Shown: piece by piece, positions 34,957-47,411 of the stretch
Numbering within the stretch: position 1 is the first letter of the stretch
How the letters are laid out: each line of letters starts with the position of its first letter
DNA from: Euwallacea fornicatus
Taxonomy: Eukaryota; Arthropoda; Insecta; Coleoptera; Curculionidae
Direction: 5' to 3'
Length of the DNA stretch: 64,000 bases
Assembly (NCBI RefSeq): GCF_040115645.1
Contig: NC_089552.1
Coordinates: 1 to 64,000 of the forward strand
The notes under the pieces: model-generated
What the model saw: the letters and a program-made list of their open reading frames with translations, nothing else
Database searches by the model: none
Told to the model about the DNA's origin: nothing
Position numbers and translations under genes: made by a program

Positions 34957-37900
34957 TCATTCAGGGGGCGACTCGAAGTAGTGAGCGGTATTTGGAAAAC
35001 TCTCCGGAGTATAATCTTCGTTATTACGCAAATTAGCTTGCACAGTGGTCTGAAGGAGACTTCTATAGGCTGACTGAATATCCAAAGATTCGCTGGCGGC
35101 TTGTGCCACCGCGTCTAATGGGGCTACTGAAGACAAGCCCGCGGAAGTTACAACTTGACGTACAGTTTCTAAAATTCGATATAATTATCCTGATGAATAA
35201 TGAAAGGAAATATTTTTATTTTTTGGTAAAAATGAATAAAAAGTAAATCAATCGTACAATTAATTTGATATATTACTTACCAGAAATAACTTGAGGTAAG
35301 CTTCCCTGTGGTTTTGCATTATTAATGACCTTTCTCCTCTTACTTGGTACCCCTGAAAGGTACGAGTCACTAAATGAAGGTTGAGAGTTCTGTCTTCTCT
35401 GTCTTTGCACGTCTCTTGTGATTATAGGAACCCATTCCTGTGGGATAAATTCAATATCATACAAATTATACGAAAACATGACAACTAAAAACATATTTGC
35501 CTCAGGCGTTTGATTATGCCAAGACTCTGAACCCCAAATCACGTTGGGTATTGGTTCGGTATCCTCAATGGGGGCGGCTATTAACACGGGTTCTACATTG
35601 GTAGGACTAGGAACGAAATCTACATCCATTGACTAAACACACAGTATTTCAATTAAAAAGGATCAAAAACCTACAAGGAATTTGTTACCTCTACAGATTC
35701 ATTTGCTCTATTTAGCTCTGGAACACTCTCAGACATAGTAGCACTTTCAGCGGCTTTTCGTACTACATACTGCTCTATATCGGAAGGCGTCACGTTCAAA
35801 TCTCGGAGGATAGTCCTTATTGCAGTCCGGCTACTGCTTATAGTCCAGCGGTGAATGTCGTTGGGCACGTCCGATTGGTTAAATAACGTTGAAACCTGAA
35901 TTATGGCTGTTGAGTTAAGAATTAGGATTTTCAAAAAAAATATGTGTTTACCATAATATCTTCACAAGCACTTTCGACACCTTGCTGTCCGTTTGCGCTA
36001 CAATGAACGGCGAGTGCTAAAAGTTCACGAACAGTTAACCAAATTGTTGATAGCAAATTTGAAGCATCTTGAATTGATAGCAAATTTGACACGTCTTGGA
36101 CGGAATTGCCTGAAATTGGAACGGTCAATGAAATAACAGTAAATAGTAATAAGAGACAACAACAATTAAATTATTTGATGTGAAAAACTCTGGAATCAAT
36201 TTTAAAAGCTCACTTGGACGGACCACAGCTGGACTAAAAATTAATTGCATCACGTGACATGGCATTTACACACTTACCTTCAGTTCTGGCACCAGTATTA
36301 ATAGCCAAACGAATAATTCCCGGCACTCTCTGTCTGAAAAATCCCTCTATTGTTCTAACCATATCGATATTCTCCCGTGCAGGAACGGATTCCTAAACCC
36401 AAATCTCTTAATAAATCCTAAAATTGAACAGAAGCTACATACCAAAGCGCTGATGATAGGTGCAAAATCGGTCAAAATTCTTTCGGTGGCCCTAGTAATG
36501 CCGGCGTCAGTAGTGTCATTACGACACACCTCATTTAAAAAAAACTCCTGAATCGTCGTGATCTGTCTTTCCAGAGGCGCCATATTGCCGCTACTTATGG
36601 CAAATAGGTCATTAATTCTCAAATTTCGTAGCATTAACATAATGAGGTCTATAATTAAGCTTTCACCCTGTATGTACGGTTCCGGGCTGAACGATTGGAC
36701 GTATACATCCAGGGTTGGTCCGCTACCCAGTAAATCAGGGAGGCTCTGTCAAAGGAAGATGATAATTAAAATTTGTATTATAAATATGAGGGAATATGTA
36801 CTTGATCCATTAGCGCGCTAATAAAACCTAAAATATCTTGCGTCGGTCTAGGTTGAGAGGAATTTTGTGTCTGACCATCCGGAGCACCCCTTGTGAGGGT
36901 ACCTTGAGATTGATTAGATGGTGCACTTTGGGTCTCACCAGGCGCTGAAGCGTTTTGACCCCTAAAGAAATAATGTTGGGAAAACTTGTGGTAATTTATT
37001 TTCGTCGAATATTACCTATGCTGACGATCTTCAAGTAATGCCCCCAAACGTGGAAAGTCAACCATCGGAGAAGGTAAATGTCTAAACATATTTTCGATCT
37101 GCACAACAAGATTTGGGGGCAAGTTGCCGCCCATAGTAGGTATCGGCTGTCCTCCGGGGTTTTGAGTAGTTGGTTCGGCAATTGTACTCCCTTAAATAAT
37201 AGATATTCCAAAGCAAAATACTAATAGCGCACAGGATATACAGGTAGAAAAAAACTTGATAAAGACGTTTTAGATAGATTTTGCAAAAATTGTTAAAAAT
37301 ATGATTATTAATTGTCTCATTCTTGAGGCAACTAGTTTTGCTTGTATAAGTACGATATAACGACGTATTGCTCCTGTCACTTTGGACAGTGGGAAAAGCT
37401 TTAAATCTCTGAAATTTCATCTTTTGCAAAAATAATCGTCGCACATCATATCAGTTTTCCTCTATCTACGATAAAAATAAAAGTGTTCGGTTAAAACGAT
37501 TCGAATCAGACCACCACCATTAAGAGATTGTCTCAAATTCATGACTCGTTGACGACGAATTCATCTTATTGTAATCGTACAACTTTTAGGACTTTGATGG
37601 TGGGATATATATTTTTAATACTAATTTAATTTTTTGGTTTTATGTATCAAACGACAAACGATCGGATGGGAGAAATCAAGCAAACTCACGGGAAATTGGT
37701 AATCGCGTACATTGTCAACGTTTACTCCAAGTAGTTCTTTCCATATAGCGAACACTTACCCGATTCTCTCCCTGCAGTCGATTCCTGTCGATTTGGATGT
37801 GGCCCCAAAGAAACAATCTACAATAATAAAAATAAATAAAATGCCCTAAATGCAAAGAAATACGTTGAGACGAAAATAAACATAAGTAACTCTACCCCTC

Positions 37901-40900
37901 TTCCCCCTCTCCTGCATCTATATATTATCAAAATGCACACGATATTATAAGCGAATTTGACTCACTCGCTGCGGCCTAGATTGAGACACATGATGGGAAT
38001 AGCAGTGTAAAAAGGGATCAAACCCTCCTTGAACTGCCTGCTGAGTCATGTGCACATGCGGTCTAGGAGTGGATTGTGTGTGAGTGACAGTAGCTGGATT
38101 CGTTTGAGTTGAACGAGCCTATAAAAAAATAAATTAGATTTTGGTATTATAGTAAACAACAAATTTGAGAAGGTACCTGTGATTGCTGGGTATTCCCTCC
38201 CTGTGTTCCATCTGACCTCTGATTTTGAGCCTGGGCTATAGTGTCTCCTAACTGAGATCCTACCAGTTGCATAAGGGATTGAATCAAATTCCCACCTCGT
38301 AGTGCTAACAAAAAATTAACATAGACAAATTTAATACCTAATGCAAAAGATTTTAAGACCCCTAACTCCTTGACTTTGACACATACTTTCAGGGGTAACT
38401 TCCATAAAGAACTCCAAATTACCTCCACCAGTATTGAACGGACCGCCTGAAGGGGCCTGACCAGTTTGACCAGTAGGTGGATTGGGGTTCGGAGCACCTT
38501 CGTTGGGAGTAGGAGCATTGGACGCACTCTCTGCAGCTGATGCAGGGGCAGATGTATTCCGAATGTTGTTGTTATTATTTGTGGAACGTGTCCTCGGTGT
38601 ACTGGCGCGCAAAGTGCGTATTTCCACAGGGGCGGTAAACACACGCATTGAACCTCCTGGCATGAAAGGCAAACCTACAAAAATTAATATAAATTCAAGC
38701 ATACAAATAAACAATTAATATTTCACCGAGTGACCCACAAAAAATATTTCCTTGAACCTCACAAACAAAAATGAAATAGGTCGAACAATAATTCAATTGA
38801 TTAAATGAATCAACCATAAATGCACCTCTGTGCCTATAGTCTTCTGCTTAAGCTTGTCCAATAATCTACTATTTCTTACCCATAAACCCGGGTTGTATAT
38901 TGATACTAGTACTACCAACTTGTGGTTGCCCTCCAAGGACAGAATTTGGAAGAGAATTTGGTACATCAGTTCCTGCAGTATCAGCTGATGGTGGCGCACC
39001 TGCAGCAGAAGGTGTTGCTGTTCCTGCTGCATTCACAGTAGATCCAGGAGCCGAACCATTATTTGGCATCGGCCTCTCAGCTGATAGGTTTATCTGAGCC
39101 TTGAAGGAATTTGAAATTGAGGAAAATTCAATAAAATGTCAATTATAGTCTTCACCTCAACCTGAACTGGAATACTGGTTTGAACTAAAGCTGGCGGCTG
39201 GATTAAAATTGGACGACACAATAAGAGTCTTGGCGGAGGGTGTTCTGCATGTATTATAATATCGCTGAGGCTGTGATAGGCATGTCCCAAATAGTGCAAT
39301 ACTTTTGATACTCTGTTCAACATTAGGTGAATTTCAGAAAGATCCTGTACAAAAATAGCCATTTTCAAAACAATACATCAGAAAATAATCAAGTATATAC
39401 TTCTTGAGCCACTTGAGGGTCATCCTGCATAAAGGTTTGATATCGGGCTAAAAATGGGGCAAAGCGGACTTGAAGTTGGTTTAGGGTGGTTAGGAGTGTA
39501 GCCATTTCTGTTCCCCGACATCTTCTAAAAGATCCAAATATTATGAAAGTTTAAAAAATTAGTCTGGTAATTGAAAGGCGACACACAAGAAGTTAAAAAT
39601 TAAGTACCTTTTTTTCTGTTTAATTTTGCGTCAATTAAAAATGACGACTTATGAATTATTTAGTCATAGATTTACCTAACAATCTCCTTATGCAAACAGA
39701 GATTCATTGTTTATATTATTAAATCAATTAAAAATTCTCTGCTTTATCTATATCTAACCTATTTTATGATACAAACACCTTTGTAGCTCAATTAACTTTT
39801 CCCAAATATTATACTTACAACCTTGGAGCTGCTGGACTTCCATCTCTAGGTGCTTCAGCACTATCAGCATTTAAATTTTCACTTGAAGTTGATCTTGGGG
39901 TTTCTGGAGCCGAGGCACTTAATTGTGGCCCAGTTGTGGATTCCACATTACTGGTACTTGTGCTAGGGCCCAGTTCCATATTTCTGTGCATAATTTAAAT
40001 ACTTTCAATAGCCAATACTTAAAAGCAACAAATACACATAGAAGACTAACAATTGAAATGAAAGAAATAACTTAGGCCAGTTAGCTGTGTTTCTGACACT
40101 ATAGAAAACCATATATAATTGCTTACCCCATTGTAGGAAATATTGTATTTTGCACGGCGTTAATGATGGCATTCCCATCTATTGGTTGATCACCATTTGT
40201 GGGTACAATAACCCTGTCAAAAACACATTAAATTGTAAATTTGCGGCTCTCAAAAAATTCAAATAAATAATACTCAATCATAACCTGGAAAATATCTATT
40301 ACTTAAATAGAGCTCACATAGAAATAGCACTCTTAAATTTGTTGTAGAGCACATTAATCAGAATGATGAAAATTCATGCTTGTTTATTTGACTTATTGAA
40401 GCCTTTCAATGACATAAATGAAATTAATTTATTCTACTTAAAATACTCTGAAATATGCTCAATTTAAGCAATTTCATATCTGTTAAGTTGATTAAAATTT
40501 CCATAATACTTATTGTACCGTGGGATACCATATAAGTAGATCCCACACTAATAAATTTCACCAACCTTACCTGGCTTCAATCACTGGAGTCATTTCTTCT
40601 TCTGCTGTCTCTTCAGCTTGTGGTGGGGGATCAGCACCCATGTTTGGATTCTCAAGTAGGCGAATGACATTTTCAGCATTTTTTAGCATTCTAAAAGCAC
40701 ATATTTACAAACTATTATTAAAATGTGAGCTCAGAAAACCTTCTAGCAACATTCAACCGACTCGAGCTCAAAGTATGTGTGGCTCTTGGTGGAATAACTG
40801 GAGGAGGATCTATTAAATTTTGTGGAAATGTCATAGAGCCCATGCCCATGTAAACAGTATTCCCAGATCGATCAAAACCCCTAAATCCACTTCTTGCTCT

Positions 40901-41282
40901 GTTGAGGTCAGGGGGAGGAGTAAGAGATCGTACATTTCTAGAGGAGGCACCTGGTGGGGCTCTTTGTACCAGATGCACCACCTTCCCATCAACGTCTAAA
41001 ATCACATAATTTATAAGTATATTTATAAAAGTTTAGACTTACCATAATCAGAGAGTTTTAAATTATCCTGTAATACTCTTCCACAATAAATTATTCTCTG
41101 CCTTGCAACAGGAATGCTAACTGTCTCGGCAATGTGATTTTTGAATTGTTGTACTGTTATCTGTAAATGTAAATTCAAGCTCAAATCCTTATAGCAAAGA
41201 ATATGATAATGATTCTTACGTTCTCATCGACGCTAAATTGGTGATTCTGGGAATCTAGAGTTTTCACAGTAATTGTAATCAT
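34957..41282 (-). CDS. BAG6: Large proline-rich protein BAG6 (BAT3/Scythe)
   Basis: A chaperone holdase that shields hydrophobic clients, hands tail-anchored proteins to the GET pathway and sends mislocalised proteins for ubiquitination. Twenty-one exons (- strand): 41282-41220, 41160-41043, 40995-40740, 40690-40571, 40214-40137, 39983-39822, 39524-39401, 39344-39156, 39099-38880, 38674-38423, 38304-38177, 38118-37966, 37817-37760, 37190-37016, 36961-36802, 36745-36443, 36392-36278, 36109-35952, 35895-35689, 35632-35281, 35168-34957. The frame closes at 1200 residues (human about 1130). It starts with a ubiquitin-like domain (MITITVKTLDSQNHQFSVDE to the LQDNLKLSDYG region), followed by Pro/Ala/Asn-rich linkers. 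The C-terminal part has EWVPIITRDVQRQRRQ, SDSYLSGVPSKRRK (bipartite-like NLS and BAG-similar region) and a final YTPESFPNTAHYFE. One 63-nt stretch in exon 20 may be an intron (see findings). Confidence 0.95.
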
Positions 41283-42304
41283 TTTAAAAAAAAATCTTCG
41301 GTATCTCAACGCCACACAAACAAGATTAAGAGGACTGACACTTGTTTTAGTTCGATCAACCCTTGCATAAGTTTAACGTAAATTTTTGTGCCTACAACAA
41401 GGGCAGTGACGTTAAAAGTCTCCTTAACGTTAGAAAAGGTTTTTAACCATGATTTTCATCAAAAATGAAATTTCTACTGACGAGGAACTTCAATCATTTA
41501 TTTGACAGCTTCGTCTTCACAATAAACAATTGACAAATACTTACGGTATTTCCTTTCGCACGTGGTTTTAAAGCATTTTCGATTTATTTAGAACAGGGAC
41601 CGAATATAACAAATTTAACACAAAATTAAAACCAGCAGCATTCGATTTAAATTAATGAAATCACAAATAGAACCTGGTTGTGAATATTCAGGATCAACTC
41701 GAAGTTCATTCAAAATTTGAGTCTAATTGGTATACATGAAAGAGTTGGGTTTGACGTGTTTTAAGAGCACCAGGCAATAAGAAAATTATTGCATTCCGTT
41801 TCGTTTAAATATGTTTTTAATTATAACCGTAGTAAAAAAATATTCATAGAAAGGTTTTTAATTATTACGATTCTATTAAGATGTAGTGGTGAGAGGTTGT
41901 CTTGTTGTAGACAATGTAATATATTAATAAATAATTTAGACGACAAAAAAAGCATTTTACTTAATCGTTAAGATTCTACGGGTTAATTGTTAAGTGTTAT
42001 ATAATCTTGAAGATATCATTTCTACTCATTCAAAATGTGCATTATATTTTTATAAATCATTATAGTTATATAGAATAGGTAATCTAAAATTGTTACAATA
42101 ACTGGCAGTGCTACGTTTCCAATCGTCTTTGAATTAAATACCTACAATATTTGATTAACGAGGACTGGCAAAATTCCCATTTTGGTCCTTGCAATATTTC
42201 AGTTCTGGTGCTTCCATAATAAATACCTTATACAATTGGGTCTATCAATAACATTACTGATATAAAATTTCATAATACTTTCAAACTAACATTAAGTACT
42301 TGAA
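41283..42304. other. Intergenic: BAG6 5' region and KMT5A 3' region
   Basis: This should contain the BAG6 promoter and 5' UTR at its left side and the KMT5A 3' UTR at its right. AT-rich, with no further gene visible. The 60-codon frame at 41789-41971 has no homology that I recognise. Confidence 0.5.
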
Positions 42305-43357
42305 TTAATATTTGAGCCATGGGTGATGTTTTATGGACTCTCTACTTCTATCTCCATAATCATATAACAATTCTTGGCCCCTCTTAATGCTGTCTTTTGC
42401 AAGAAGCACCAACCTAAAATAAAATTTCAGTTTCAGTAATAGTTTAAGAATTTTACTTCACCTTGGCAATCCATCCACAAGAACAGTTTTAGTATAGAGA
42501 TTGCTGCTTGTTCTAGAGTGGTTAATCAGCCTTCCAAGCTTGCCAGTTTCCTGTGTGGCATCAATACAAAACGTCTGATCCTTGTACTTAAAATAGTACA
42601 TAAAACAGCCAGTAGTTTCATCTTGAGCATATTGTTCTTCACGTTCATTAGCCTCTATAAGACTAATAAAATCTCCACTATATTCAACTACAAAATCACC
42701 CTTTTCAAAGTTTTTACTGGCGAATACTCCTCTACCTTTGCCATCAATATAACTGAACTACAATTTATAAGTACACATTAAGGTTATAAATTAATGAATC
42801 ATATTTATACTAACTTCTAGACCTTCCTCAGTTTCACTGCGAATTAAAGCTTCTAGGGACCTTTGCTGCTCTTTTAGTACTTGGATTTTAGTCTTCCTAA
42901 TTGACTTTCTTACTGTAAAGTATTCAGTCACTTTGTGATCAGTGGGTGGTTTGGTTCTTTTAGTTGCTTCAAAGAAAGAAAAAAAAGTGAATGAAAAAGA
43001 AACCTAGTAATTTGAGGAAGAATAGGACAAAAAAATCCTAATCACATGGCTTTGGTTCCTCATTTTACATAATGTACTTAATTACTATAGTGCCTATTTT
43101 ATTTTGACCTCAAAGGGAAAAACTAAGCTAGATTTTTGATTACAGTACTGTACTTCCACGTTTCAAACGCGATAAAAATACCAATGCAATAAGACGCACA
43201 AGGCGGAATAATATACACGAGACTTTGGAAATTAACTCAGAAGAGTTCAGATTGAAAATCTTATCCTACATGCTAAATATGTATGCAGTAAGTACGCGCG
43301 AAATTCTAAAAATTAATATTATTAAAGATATGAAGTATAAATTTTACCTTTGACCAT
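42305..43357 (-). CDS. KMT5A: Histone H4-K20 monomethyltransferase KMT5A (PR-Set7/SETD8), short form
   Basis: This enzyme monomethylates histone H4 lysine 20 in the nucleus, with roles in mitosis, replication licensing and silencing. Four exons (- strand): 43357-43348, 42966-42815, 42757-42462, 42413-42305, closing at 188 residues. The SET domain fills residues 55-188: IDGKGRGVF, GDFVVEYSGDF, YAQDETTGCFMYYFKY, the AdoMet-binding GRLINHS (NHS at 133-135) and ELLYDYGDRS (catalytic-site YDYG at 170-173), ending HHPWLKY. Only about 54 residues precede SET, against more than 200 in human and about 550 in Drosophila. The first exon would carry just 10 coding bases, so a missed upstream exon is possible, although the junction phases fit. 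The catalytic core is complete. Confidence 0.93.
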
Positions 43358-43972
43358 TTTTAAAGTTCTTCTGAGCAGCAGTTCCTTCAAAGCGCTTAAA
43401 CGTGTAGTAAGCACTAGGAAAGTTTCCGTTTTACATGTACGTAAAATGAAATAATAACGGAATTATGGGTTTTTACTGATTATGAAATAGATTGAAAGGA
43501 AATTGTTAATATAACCATTTTTTAATTAATAAAGGTACAAAAAGATGTTTGTAAACATGTAAACAATAAACAATAAGCACGCAAAAAATACACGTCTCAA
43601 TTTCTTCCTTCCTCTTCGTTGCAATGACATTCGTCGTTGCCAACGTATTATCAAAAAGAATTCGTATAGAATGAATACTTTATAATTGACAAGTTGTTAT
43701 ATTGTTATATGTTGGAAGTTATTTTTTTTAATCTTCCGCACAAGATTGTTATAAATGTCTTTAACACAGAAAGACACGTTTCGAAACAAATAAAGTATAA
43801 GTTGACCGTTTCTGTATTTTTCTAAGGAAAGGAATGCTATTAAATGGAACACCCAACTCTACGTTCATTTTACCTCCAGTCTTTCTCTTTCCAAAGTAAT
43901 ACCTTTTTACAAATGTCCCACAACATTTTCTATAAAGCTTCCTAATGTTAAAACAAAACTTTATTAACAATA
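43358..43972. other. Intergenic: KMT5A 5' region and GNPTAB 3' region
   Basis: AT-rich with no gene visible. The open frame at 43761-43982 on the - strand lies after the GNPTAB stop, in another frame, and has no recognisable homology. The interval should contain the KMT5A promoter and the GNPTAB 3' UTR. Confidence 0.5.
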
Positions 43973-46817
43973 TTAATAACAATAAATAAATAATTCGCTA
44001 AATAAAGCACAACACCATTTCTTAAAAAAATTAAAGAAAGTTATCACAATCAAGGAAGCAATGGCTAATAATAGAACAATTTTAACGATAAAATGGCGAC
44101 TTCTCCACTCCCGTAATTCATTCATGTACAAAAATCTATTGCGGGAGTATTCTGGAAGCTCAAATTTACTGGTATGAGGAAGTAGAGCCAGATAAAAATC
44201 GTATAAAATTGCCTTTATTAAATCATTATCATCTGGCTTGGCCTCATCTAAGTTGTCGTTTAGACAGATGAATTTCCTAAGTTTAAAAGAACAATTAAAT
44301 GTTTATAACCTCACTGGCTAAATACATACCTCATGTGGCTTCTGATTTCGTCAAGATTCAAAACCACATTTGTTACATTCGACACCAACATTTTAAATGT
44401 AGTAGAAGTTTTTTCTGCATCTTTTACAATGTCGTATTTGTATTTGGGAACGCTACCAAACTTTTTTTTTAAGAATTTGCTTAAATAGGGGCAATTTGTC
44501 ACCATGTATTTGCTTATCGTAGGCTAAAATAATTGTCATTCATTAAGTAAAGTGGAAAACCGAATTTGATATGTACCAGTCTTGAATCTATATATCTTTC
44601 ATACAGCGGAGCTACAATGGGCGGAAACTCTATAAATTCACTGCAATTTAACAAAATTCCTTCGAAATGATCCACAATGTCAAAACTAAGGGGAAGCTCG
44701 TACATTTTTGTTAATATATTTCGAATTTCTCTATCTGACCATGTGCTACAAAATGTATTGCATCAGTAAACTCCGAAACACATTATCTATGAAACAAACA
44801 GACCCAGAATTATCGGTGTCAAATTTGTCGAAAATAGCCTCAATTGGTTTTTCAACAGTCTCCGACATGAGATGATAATAGTAACTGAAACCAAATTGCA
44901 TATCGTCGTTATGCCTAAACCTATTTCTTTCAGTTAATTCAAATTCAGTTACAAAAGTGTTTTCCAGGCCTTGCATTATATCCCTTAAACATCACGTACA
45001 TACATACACAAAAATAATTGTTTAATTACGAATGTAGCTACTTGTCTATAAATATAGGAGCATGTGCAGGAACATATCGTTGCTTGAAACCATATTTTTT
45101 ATTAAATGTTTTTTGTGTATGTTCCAATGATTCTAAGAACCCATCTATGTTCCTTAATGTGTTTCGTTTAACCTAGAATGTGCGCTTAAAGAAATAATTG
45201 TTTTATTGACAAACATATTACCTTTAATAAATCTCTTTTTTTCCTCTGCGAAAGTTTGTTTTTCCTCATCACCCTCTTATTATGCTCCTTCACCAATCTA
45301 GATACGGAAACTCTTTTGGATTCAATATGTATCTCCGTTTTAGATCGATTAGTGTGATTGCCGTTCTTAATTTCGATTGACTGATCATGACGTGATAAGA
45401 TGTCATGAACACTCTTCTTAAGACTATGCAATTCATTGTTTAACGCACTATTGTAAGACTCAGTAGGCTCCTCTGAATTTATGTCATCTGCATAAACAAT
45501 CTTTCCGCTTTGATTCTATGAAATTTTTAATGTTTGATTTTAGACAAGGGAAGCTAGTAAAAAATGAACCTCTCTGCAATCTCCCCCATCAAATTGACAC
45601 CTCTCATTATTGCAAGTTAAATCACACTGCCCATCTCCAACATAGAGCCAGGGACAATCAGAAGCGCAATTCGGCAAAGTATAGGCTAAAAACACTAGAT
45701 ATCCCTTGCTTTCACTGAAAAAATCTTCCAGATATAAGGGTTGCCCCAAAAATATGTCGTCATTGAAATAAATGAAACGTTTAGAGAGGCCTGGTATTCT
45801 GTAAAAGAAAGGTTTGATTGACTTATAAGGTTTTTCAAGTTTTTGATGTTATATAGTATGGCCATAACTGTGTCCATTAAATTAAGAGAGAAAGAAATAT
45901 AAATCCACATTTTATAAGATTTTGTTCCAGTTTTTCAGAATTTTTGTGCATCCCTTCTTCCTCCTTTGCCTCACAGAAAAGAAGCACAATTCAGAAAACT
46001 GTTTCAAAACAATCAACATTTTCTCCACCAGTGGCCAGAATAATTTCTTTAATAATCACATTTACCTATGTAAATTGCTTTCAATTGCAGGACTAGAAAA
46101 AGTAGGCAAGTTACTTTGATCTCTAAAAATCATACTATGAGTAATCACAGTGAGTTTTTCATAATCCAAGTTCAACCAATATGGTATTTGACCATTTGTT
46201 ACCAAATAAACATGGTTAATCCAAGGAGCAAACTTTTCCAATGACCTAAAAGCTCATTCTCCATAAAAACTAAATTTTTAAACAGTTACAATACAGACCT
46301 CAAGGAGAACCTTAACTCATTTTTATCTTCATATCTTTGTTTTGAAGCATCAATATTCTCATTTTTGTTTAAGTAATGATTTAGGTTTGCAATAAATAAC
46401 GGGTCGGAACCATTAACCCAGGTATAAACAACATCTATTGGTTCAGTATATGTACAAGATGTTTTGTTTGTGATATTTAACTGGAAAATGTTACATGAGA
46501 CATTATACATGATTTACATTATGAGAATTAGTGAATATTCTAGATCTTTTTCTGTATACAAAAATAGGAATAAGCTTATCTGAAGGAACATGATATATCC
46601 ACGAATTTAAATATAAATATATAAATGGTCAAATATGCTTTAAATTTGATCAGGTGGTATGCAAACTTAATGGTAATTGGAATATATTAATATTTTACAT
46701 CATGCTTACCTCTTTGTAGCTCATAAATAAATATAAAAAGGGTATTAAAGCTATTAAACAAAATATTATTAAAACGCTTCCATTGTAGATTTTAAAAATC
46801 CTGGCTACTCTAACCAT
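43973..46817 (-). CDS. GNPTAB: N-acetylglucosamine-1-phosphotransferase alpha/beta subunit, compact form
   Basis: A Stealth-family enzyme of the Golgi that, in vertebrates, starts the mannose-6-phosphate tag on lysosomal enzymes. Ten exons (- strand): 46817-46710, 46480-46299, 46245-46066, 45798-45570, 45515-45222, 45172-45042, 44983-44804, 44745-44577, 44523-44330, 44276-43973, giving 656 residues. An N-terminal signal anchor (about residues 14-33) and a C-terminal membrane segment (about 619-635) give the two-membrane-span layout. Stealth motifs are present: IDVVYTWVNGSDP (51-63), ELRFSLRSLEKFAPWINHVY, RFIYFNDDIFLG (164-175) and RKFICLNDN. One Notch/LNR repeat lies at about 201-232 and an EF-hand loop (DTDNSG) at about 430. 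Human GNPTAB is about 1256 residues. The spacer, DMAP and second LNR regions are missing here. Its 5' end faces EXO1. Confidence 0.95.
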
Positions 46818-47411
46818 TTCCAAAAAAAATCACTTTTTGTACCCCTAAGTATGCGGCATATTTCCACGTTTCACTGCGACCAGGTGTTTGGTTAAACCAA
46901 TTAGCTCTTATCATTATTTACTAAACTCTGCCCGTATTGCTTGCTTTGCAGATATGCCCGATTCAAAATAAATTATTAAGATAGTAATATCAATAAAATT
47001 GAAAATTATGAAAATGGCAAGGCCAAAATGATTTGTTTATGTTTACTTTTTTATGTAATCGACAATGACAGTAACACATCAATCGTATTCCAAGTTGTAT
47101 CTGTCTTTGTTTGATCACCGTGAAATAGCAACGATATTTTTTTCCTAAATCCGAGTTGCGTTCATTTTTAATTTCACTCTATATCGGGGACGACGCTGCT
47201 TGTTCACAACAATTCAACGATTTTTGGAGGGAACTTTTATCTATTTTAAAATAAATTAAATAATTATCTTAATGGTAAAAGCATAGACAATTCGTGTAAT
47301 TTAAAAATGTGGTCCATGTGTAGCGTCATATTTGTTGTAGGTAAGCTGATTAGACTAATATCAGCAAATATTCATATTTAAACCTCATCTCATGTCAAGT
47401 AATAGTTGACC
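46818..47411. promoter_or_regulatory. Shared divergent promoter region of GNPTAB and EXO1 (594 bp)
   Basis: Both genes start here and read away from each other. AT-rich, with a slightly more GC-rich patch near 47140-47220. I see no confident TATA element or binding site. The role is inferred from layout. Confidence 0.55.
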
